From Amphibalanus amphitrite (taxonomy: Eukaryota > Arthropoda > Thecostraca > Balanomorpha > Balanidae): a DNA stretch of 64,000 bases. Location: contig NW_024881711.1 of assembly GCF_019059575.1 (NCBI RefSeq), forward strand, positions 310,001 through 374,000, written 5' to 3'. Each line of letters begins with the position of its first letter. The first letter of the stretch is position 1. Shown piece after piece: positions 30,001 to 39,000 of the stretch. A program made the translations under genes and the position numbers. The notes under the pieces were generated by a model that was not told where the DNA came from, made no database searches, and was given only the letters and a program-made list of their open reading frames with translations.

Positions 30001-33000
30001 TTTGGCACCTTGTTTTCAATTTCAACTTTCTAGCTGCCATTGTTTGGCCGGAAAAGACGTCCCAGTAAACATGCCGACGTCGGCCCGATGTCGGCCGACG
30101 TCGGGGTGACATCGGCAACTCGGCATCGGCATGCCGACGTCGGCCCGACGTCGGTCCAACCTCGGCACGACGTCGGCTGGATGTCGGATATGCCCGCATG
30201 TTCCGACGTCCAGCCGAGCTCCAGCCGACGTCGGGCCGACGTCGGACCAAGCTCAATTGCGACGTCGGACCGACATCGGCCGCTGTTTTGACCGTTAAAA
30301 TAATATAAAATCCATGTTTCATGTTTCATAAAGAGCTTCTGTAATCTGTATTCAAAATATCTTCAGGAAACTCAAATCTTCCTCCACGCCGCAACCCCCT
30401 GATCCGGACTGGACGGGAAACTTTATCCCATTTGGGATTGCCCGTAAGCCGAGCTCGCCCGTAGCCGGGTGCGGTGAGTGCTTGGGGGCTGCTCGGCCTA
30501 TCCTTTGGTTAGGCTCAGCCCCGGCAACTCACCAGGGCCGAGCCCAGTTCATGTAGAAAGGCCAGTCGGCAAGTGTCACTTTGCCAAAGTGCCACTTATC
30601 AAAGGGACACTTTGGGAAACGTTGGTGCAGGTGTGTAAGAGTGGCTATATGAATCCATTGTGGGGTCGCCCTTTCCCATAAGTGTCACGTAACAGCAATG
30701 GGACCAGGGACTCTATATGAACTGGACCCAGGGTGCTCGCCAAGAAGACCAAAATCTCCATCCTATCATCCTTCCGGCTCTGAAATGGTCTTGTCAGACC
30801 GAAAGGGCATAACCCAACAAAACAAACTAAACCCGCTATCTGGCTGCGTGGTGTAGTGGTTAGCGCACTAACCCCGCGTTCAAATGACACGGGGTTCGAA
30901 TCCCATCGCCGGCTGATGCTTTTGGCGTGTTGTCCCAGTAAACAACTGCCGACGTCGGCGACTGGGGGGCTCGAATCCCGCCGCCGGTTGATATTTTTGG
31001 CGCGTTGTCCCAATAAACATGCCGACGTCGGCCCCGTCGGTCCAACGACAAACGATCTTGTCAACCTCGGCAAACGACCTCGGCCCGACGTCGGCTCGAC
31101 ATCGGCTGGACTTCGGCTGGACGTCGGAACATGCGGGCATATCCGACGTCCAGCCGATGTCGGGCCGAGGTTGAACCGACGTTGGGCCGACGTCGGCATG
31201 TTTACTGGGGTCAGAGTGACGTCCAATTTCTTTGCATCAGTGGACTGCATGTACACGTACGTAGCTATCAAACGGCTATCTTGAATTTCCAAAAATTTTA
31301 ATATTTTGAAAAATATGATTTTACAATTACAAAAAAATACTTTTTTTATTTTTTCAAACAGTTTTTTGGATTTTTCGCGAAAACCTATATGTGTGTGATA
31401 GTATACACAATGATGAACTACTCTAGCAAGTTTTAGCCCAATATCTGCAAAAATAACCAAATTATTTGCATTATTGTCCAAATTTTAAAATTATATATTT
31501 TTAAAAACCATTTTTCAGCACGTTTTTGACATCGTACAGCAATATAAATGGCACCATCGTGTTTCTGAGCCCAAACTGCATCTGATAGACCCTTTTTTGT
31601 AAAAAAAAAAAATCATTTTCAAAATTTGACCTTTTCTGACCTCTGAAAGTGACCTGACCTCCGGTAAATTCAGCTGAAAATGACCTCAAATGACACAGAC
31701 GGTATCATTTTCAAAATCTACGAGTAAAATGGACCATAAAACATGCGTCACGTGACCGATACCTACATGATATTCAATTTTCGTGACCTAGGATGATCCC
31801 TAGCCTCGACCTGAAAAATTCGAAGTAAAAGTTCGGTACCCTCAGGGTATCAAAGGCATATATCAAGGAGTGCGTAAACCAAAAATGAGCCTGATCAGAC
31901 TTGTCAGCCGGCGACCAGAGGCTAAATTGTGAACAAGCAGAAATGCCGACAATTTTATTTTGACCTGACCTGTGACGTCATCGGTGATCTTGATGTGAAT
32001 GAAAATAGGTTTCGTTACACAGTTTTTCGAGGGCTATCAGACGCCGTTTGAATTTTGACGATCGACCCAGTAGTTTCGGAGATAGGAGGGGGGATTCTGG
32101 AGAGCCCCCCCCCCCCCAGTCACTCGCGTTATGGAAAATACCCCAGTCATGCGCGGGTTAACATAAGTTTTGAGTTGAGGTAGCCCAATTGGGGTCCCTG
32201 GCTTGCAATTACCGGTTTGGGCACTCACAACATCGAGAAATGCTTTAATTCTGAGATATTTTATTTCAAAGTCAGCAGTTTTCGAATTATAAGGGGCTTA
32301 AGGGATTTGAATACCTGCCCCTTAGAATTTGTGACGTCAGCGCAGATCTAGCGATTTTTAAACCTTATACCTACTCGTGGTGGCATCCACTATCCAGACA
32401 CGAACCCAGGATTTTGCTCTGTACATACCCACGGCTGTCCCATCTCGGTACACACCCACGGCTGTCCCATCTCGGTACACACCCACGGCTGTCCCCGCTC
32501 CACCCCGCTCTGTACACACCCACGGCTGTCCCATCTCGGTACACACCCACGGCTGTCCCATTTCGGTACATACCTGCGCCCACGGCTGTCCCATCTCGGT
32601 ACACACCCACGGCTGTCCCCACTCGGTACACACCCACGGCTGTCCCCGCTCTGTACACACCCACGGCTGTCCCATCTCGGTACACACCCACGGCTGTCCC
32701 CACTCTGTACACACCCACGGCTGTCCCATCTCGGTACACACCCACGGCTGTCCCATCTCGGTACACACCCACGGCTGTCCCATCTCGGTATATACCTGCG
32801 CCCACGGCTGTCCCATCTCGGTACACACCCACGGCTGTCCCCGCTCTGTACACAACCACGGCTGTCCCATCTCGGTAAATACATACCTGCGCCCACGGCT
32901 GTCCGATCTCGAGCATGTCTCCGAGGCGGACCAGGAACGTGATGCCGACCCTGTGGTCCACGGAGTCGCCGGCCTGCTTTCTGCCGGCTCCTAACGCGGC

Positions 33001-36000
33001 ACACACGCGGGCCACCGCCATCGCGTCCACGGCGTGCACGAAGCCTGTGAGCGTACGGTCGGACGGACGGTCACTGGGACCCCGGTTGCACGGCACTCGA
33101 AGATGCCGTGCAGGTGGGTGGCCTACTACACAACGGCCGAGCGCCACAGTGAGTGGAAAACAAAGCATTTGAACAAGAACTATCGGATTTCCTGGCAACA
33201 TGAGGTGTTGGCGGCCGGCCGGCGTTCGGAGCGCCAGTCAGCGCTGTCTGAGTTATCCAGTGCTGAGGCACCGTCACGCTGTCTGCAGGGCCGCCGTCGC
33301 TCCGCTCAGAGCCGGCGCCGGGGCTCACCTGCGTCCGTGGCACACACGTCCTCGATGGCCGGCGCGCGCGGCAGCACCGTCCACTCGTCTCCGTGACAGA
33401 GCTGGTGCGCGTCCGGCTCGCTGACACCCTGGCACACCAGCATCTGTCGGAACTTGTCCAGCGCCGAGCCGTCGGCCAGCGCGCGCGCCACCAGCTGGGC
33501 GCCGTGCTGGGCCGAGCCGCGGCCGGCCAGCTGCACCAGCTGGCCGCCCAGCGCCGTGACCAGCTCGCGCAGGTCGGCGGCGCCGCGGCCGCGCAGGCAG
33601 CGCACCGCCTCGGCCACCTCCAGCGCGTTGCCGACCGTCTGGCCGATGGGCGACTCCATGCTAGTGATGAGCGCCGCCGTGCTGATACCCATCCCGTTCG
33701 CTGTGTCCACCTGTCGAGACCGGGCCACTGCGGTACACCACCGGTACTGCACTGTGGTCTGTGTGTACTGCAGTGTTACTCCACTGTACACCAACAGTAG
33801 CGCACAGAACACCAACAGTACTGCTCTGTGGGGTGAAGCGATACTGCTCTGTGGGGTGAAGCGGTACTGCTCTGTGGGGTGAAGCGGTCTGTGGGGTGAA
33901 GCGGTACTGATCTGTGGGGTGAAGCAGTGAAAGGTCCCTGCTATACTGCTCTGTGTGGTGAAGCGGTGGTGCTCTGTGGGGTGGATGGAGGTCCCGGCGG
34001 TACTCTGCTATGGTCCCAGAGGTACTAGGTAGGCATGTCCTCTGCTGTGAGCCCCGGCAGTCGGGCATACTCACCAGCCCCGGCAGTGGGGCATACTCAC
34101 CAGCCCCGGCAGTCGGGCATACTCACCAGCCCCGGCAGTCGGGCATACTCACCAGCCCCGGCAGTCGGGCATACTCACCAGCCCCGGCAGTCGGGCATAC
34201 TCACCAGCCCCGGCAGTCGGGTATACATACTCACCAGCATCCTGGCGATCTCGGCGGCGTGCCTGGCGTCCCGCTGGAACGCCCCGGCGCCGTACTTGAC
34301 GTCCAGCACGAGCGCCTGCAGACCCTCGGCGGCCTTCTTGCTAACGATGGACGCTGCAGGGTCCGGGTAGGGTCAAGCTCATGATAGCCAGACTGGTTTT
34401 TTATTCACCTTTTTTGGATCGATTCAATCATTGATTCATTTGATTTTTGTTTGATTCAATCATCGTTTGATTCCTTCAAAAAATTTGGTGAATTGATTCC
34501 TTTTGATTCAAAGAATCAAAAAACAATAAGAGGAATGATTCACGTTTGATTCAGCCAATTTTTTTTTTGAATGATTCTTTTTTGATTCAATTAAAAAATA
34601 AAATATACAAAATATCAGGGATAGTATTGTATTTGTTGTGTTCTTTTTGTTGTCATGTAATGGCAGTAGTGTTAACATTTGTTGATAATGAACTATGTTC
34701 GTTCACTTCAATTTTTTTAAGTTCATGAATCATTATTTTTTTTTATTCATTCAACCCTGATTCCCAATGCATTTGATTCAATCATGGCTTGTGAATCAAA
34801 CAATCCTGACTGTGAATCAAACCTTTTTGATTCAACAAATTTAGTTTGATTCAATCCAATCGATTCAATCACAGATGAGTCAAACACCAGTCTGATGATA
34901 GCGACCAAGAAGGTTGAACGTCTGGTTGCCGTTTTATACGAGCACCAGCTTCACTTAGAGCCGCACTGACTGGTATCCATAGACTCTGCCGTTGTGGACA
35001 GACTTCGGTAGAAGATGGCCATATGGCCGGGAGCGAATGGGTTCACGGGGTGCAGACATTGCACATGTGACCTTCTACGTGTAGTGTAGCATGTAGGTAC
35101 GCCGTATCCTGATTTAAACGCGGACAAAACATGGCCCGGTTCATGGGCATGTCCCCAGTGCCAGTGGTACAGCCCAGCATGATTGGTGTTGGATTCGGCA
35201 AATGAGCATCATTGATCTAACATTGGCTTCAGCAGACGACTCGCGTCAGAACATAAACACCCGCAAAGGCGTCCTGTTTTTCAGCCAAGCAAGCAGACAG
35301 TAGCGGCGGAACACTTTAATTAAGGGGGGCGGGTGCACTGTCGACTTTTGGTCCCATTCTTTCCATGCATGCAACGCCCATAGGGCTAATGTTAAAATGG
35401 CAAAATCAAGGGGGCACGGTGCCCCGGTGCCCCCCCCCCCCCCCCCGTTCCGCCGCCTATAGAGTCTGACTCTTGCCACTCCCCGCCGAGTCTGACTCTC
35501 ACCAGACCTCCCTACTCCCCGCCAAATCCGACTCACACCAGACCTCCCCACTCCCCGCCAAATCCGACTCACACCGGACTCCACGAAACAGAGTCTTACC
35601 AGACTCCCCGCAGGTCTCCTCCCTGACAGAGTCTGTCGCTCACAGCGGTTATATAGCCCTGCTCACAGCACAGCACAGTACAGCACAGCACAGCACAGCA
35701 CAGCACAGAACACACGCACACACACGCAGACTATCCCCCTCCTCCCCCCGACTGGAACTCACAGCAGATGAGCGGTGCCGAGTCGACAGTGTGAGTAACA
35801 TCGCGGCTGGCGTAGAGCACCCGGTCGGCCGGCACCAGCGTCTGGGTCTGGCCGACGATACAGCAGCCGACGCGCTCCAGACAGGCGCGCATCTGACCAG
35901 CCGTCTGACTGACGCTGAACCCTGCAGCGGCCAGCGGGGACCGGGGAACAGACCGAAGAACGGGCCGGGGAACGGCGACTCCGTCAGTCCGGCCTCAGCA

Positions 36001-39000
36001 ATGAGCCAACACTATCGAAAACACTCAGAATCGTCAGCAAACGTGCACTCCTTGCAACGTCCTTGCAAGGTGCAAGACCTTTGTGTTCTCGGATTTAAAG
36101 GCTGACTGCTGATAAGCCAAAACTAAATAGCCAAAATAATGTTGACAGGTGGACAATATCATCGTTCTCCAGCACTTTCACTCATTGTACCCACCTTCTC
36201 CCGCAACCATCATCTCAAGCCAGGTCCTGAACCTGCCGCACGCACGCTTAACCCGCGCCCCGCTGGGGGGGGGAGGGGGCAGAATCTGCCCCCTCCCGTT
36301 TTTCGCCAATAACTTCTAAACGCGTTACGCCAGCGACGTCAAATTTTCAGTACCTTATAGTACATCAATTTAAGACGTTTCCTGAAAATTTGAGCGAAAT
36401 CCGTCGGAACTTTTTGAGAAAATGACGTTTTAGTGGCGTCATGTCCGCCATTTTCGCCTAAAAAAACGGCAAAATTTCAAACGCCGCTAACATCTTCATT
36501 TTTAAAGGAATCAAGAGGTAACAAAAAAGTTGTACGTGATTCTACTTTGTCTATCAAATGGCTATCTCGGTTTTTGAAAATCCAAAATTTTAAGTGTATC
36601 GAAAAAAACGGAATATACATGTATCAGAGAAATGGTCGATGTGCACCTACATACAAATTTTTAGAAGAATCTGTTCAAAAAATGCGGAGTTATTCCAAAT
36701 TGTATGACGTCACGACACACAATTTTTTTGAAAAAAAATGAATTTTTTGGAAGTTCTATGTAGACTTCGTACGGAAACAAAAATAGCACCATTCGATTCG
36801 CCGTGAAAAAAAAAATGCATCACATAAGCCGTTTTCACGACGGGCTATCCGGCGAATGCACCTGATTTGACCAGATCTGCACCTAATTTCTTTTACAGCA
36901 AATATCTTCATTTTATGAATTTATTTCAGTGTTTTAATCGATGATGCCCTCTGATAATATGACAAAGCAGGCATATAAGCAATTGGTGCAACCCTAGCTG
37001 ATAGCTGCTAAGAGACACACTGAGCCTGATTTGACCAGATCTGCACCTAATCTGTACCAGATGTGCACCAAATGTGTACCAGATGGCCGTCGTGAAAACG
37101 GCTAATGTCACCTTATTAGGCCTTAACAACCAACTTCAAAATTCGACCTCACTTGACCTGACCTTGACCTGACCTCGACCTGAAAGTCATCCAGATGTGG
37201 TCCATATCACTTATTGAGTGTGCCTATTGAATTCTATGAATAATATGACCCATAAAACGTGTGTCGCACATGCCCTTTCTATATTTCATTTTTGGTGACC
37301 TGACCTGATCTTGACCTTGACCTTTGCATGATATTGTATGCAACGAATATTGTCTTGGTAGCCTAAGAACACGTTTTGGGCAATCAGTCTTAGTCCTTTT
37401 TTCGACACCTACGGTGCAAGGCCGATACTGTAGAAACTTGCATTTTGTACCCTTGACCTGACCTTGACCTGACCTCTGACCTACTTAAGCAGAAAAATGG
37501 GCTCTTAAGATCCACCTTGTTGAGAGCTTTTGATTACCGTTTTCCCCGTCTTTCTGCGACCATCGATTCGGAAGTTAGACAGGGGTGCAGAATCTGCCCC
37601 CCCCCCCACCCCCACCCCCTCTCTCCCAGCAGGACGCGTATGTATGGCTGAATAGCCCAGCGGGGCGCGGGCTAACAACAGCTCAGTCCATATTAGCCGT
37701 TTTCACGGCGGGCTATCTAGCGAATGCCCTTTAGTTGACATTCTCGTGGCTTTGTGGCTACGCGCACGCCGTGGACGCGCTGGCGGTGGCCCGCGTGTGT
37801 GCCGCGCTGGGAGCCGGCAGAAAGCAGGCCGGCGACTCCGTGGACCACAGGATCGGCATCACGTTCCTGGTCCGCCTCGGAGACATGCTCGAGATCGGAC
37901 AGCCGTGGGCGCAGGTATGTACCGAGATGGCGAGATGGGACAGCCGTGGGTGTGTACACAGTCTGTCTTAACCCGCGCGGGGCTGGGGTCTCCAGCCGAA
38001 CGCGCGGGGCTGGGGGGGGGTAAATTTTACCCCCCCTGTTATCTCCCGAACTAACGGTCCGATTTGGAAAATTCAAACGCCAATCGAAAGCTCTCATCAC
38101 GAACTACTAAAAACATGTACTTAATTTAAAGTTTGAGGTCAAGGTCAAGGTCAGGTCAAGGGTACAAATTGCAAGTTTCTACAGTATCGGCCTTGCACCG
38201 TAGTTGCCGAAGAATGGAGTCATGGACTGAGACTGATCGCCCAAAACGTGTTCTTAGGCTACCAAGACAATATTCGTTGCATACAATATCATTCAGAGGT
38301 CAAGGTCAAGGTCAGGTCAGGTCAGGTCAGGTCACCAAAAAACAAAATATAGAAAAGGGCATGTGCGACACATGTTTTATGGGTCATTTTACTCATAGAA
38401 TTCAATAGGCACACTCAATAAGTGATATGGACCACCTCTGGATGAATTTCAGGTCGAGGTCAGGTCAAGGTCAGGTCAAGTGAGGTCAAATTTTGAAGTT
38501 GGTTGTTAAGGCCTAAAAAGGTGTCTATCTGATGCAGTTTTTCACGGCGAATCGAATGGTGCTATTTTTGTTTCCGTACGAGGTCTAGAACTTCCAAAAA
38601 AGTCATTTTTCAAAAATTTTGTGTGTCGTGACGTCATAAAATTTTGAATAACTCCCACATTTTTGAACCGATTCTTCTAAAATTTGGTATGTAGGTGCCC
38701 ATAGACCACTTCTCTGACATATATTCCGGTTTTTTCGATAGACTCAAAATTTTGTATTTTATAATTATTTTCCCAAAAAAGTCAGTTTTTTGAAAAAATT
38801 TAGGCCAAAATCCAAAATTTTCAAAAAACCGAGATAGCCATTTGATAGACAAAGTAAAATTACGTATAACCTTTTTTGTTACGTCTTGATTCCTTTAAAA
38901 ATGAAGATGTTAGCGGCGTTTGAACTTTTGCCATTTTTGAGGCGAAAATGACGAACATGACGTCACTAAAACGTCAATTTCTCAAAAATTTTCCGACGGA

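Larger units (their letters stand above)
29895..32157. mobile_element. TTAA element, family C, inverted copy with nested CCGACGTCGG element
   Basis: The right flank is TTAA 32158-32161 and the left flank is TAAA 29891-29894. Tips are CCCGTGCATGACTGG and CCAGTCATGCGCGGG. It is the reverse complement of 15713-18094 without element D, and the palindromes at both ends again have a GCTCT/AGAGC-type centre. It landed in the internal TTAA of a copy of the 13170-13620 family, a piece of which continues at 32158. Confidence 0.8.

Noticed and set aside
30843-30915. Functional tRNA gene
   Set aside because: A and B boxes are present, but the anticodon arm and acceptor stem do not pair properly, and it lies inside a repeat.
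32358-33201. Open frames on both strands encoding repeated GQPWVCTEM-like peptides
   Set aside because: Product of the 27-bp minisatellite; only the part up to 32887 belongs to TYMP exon 6.
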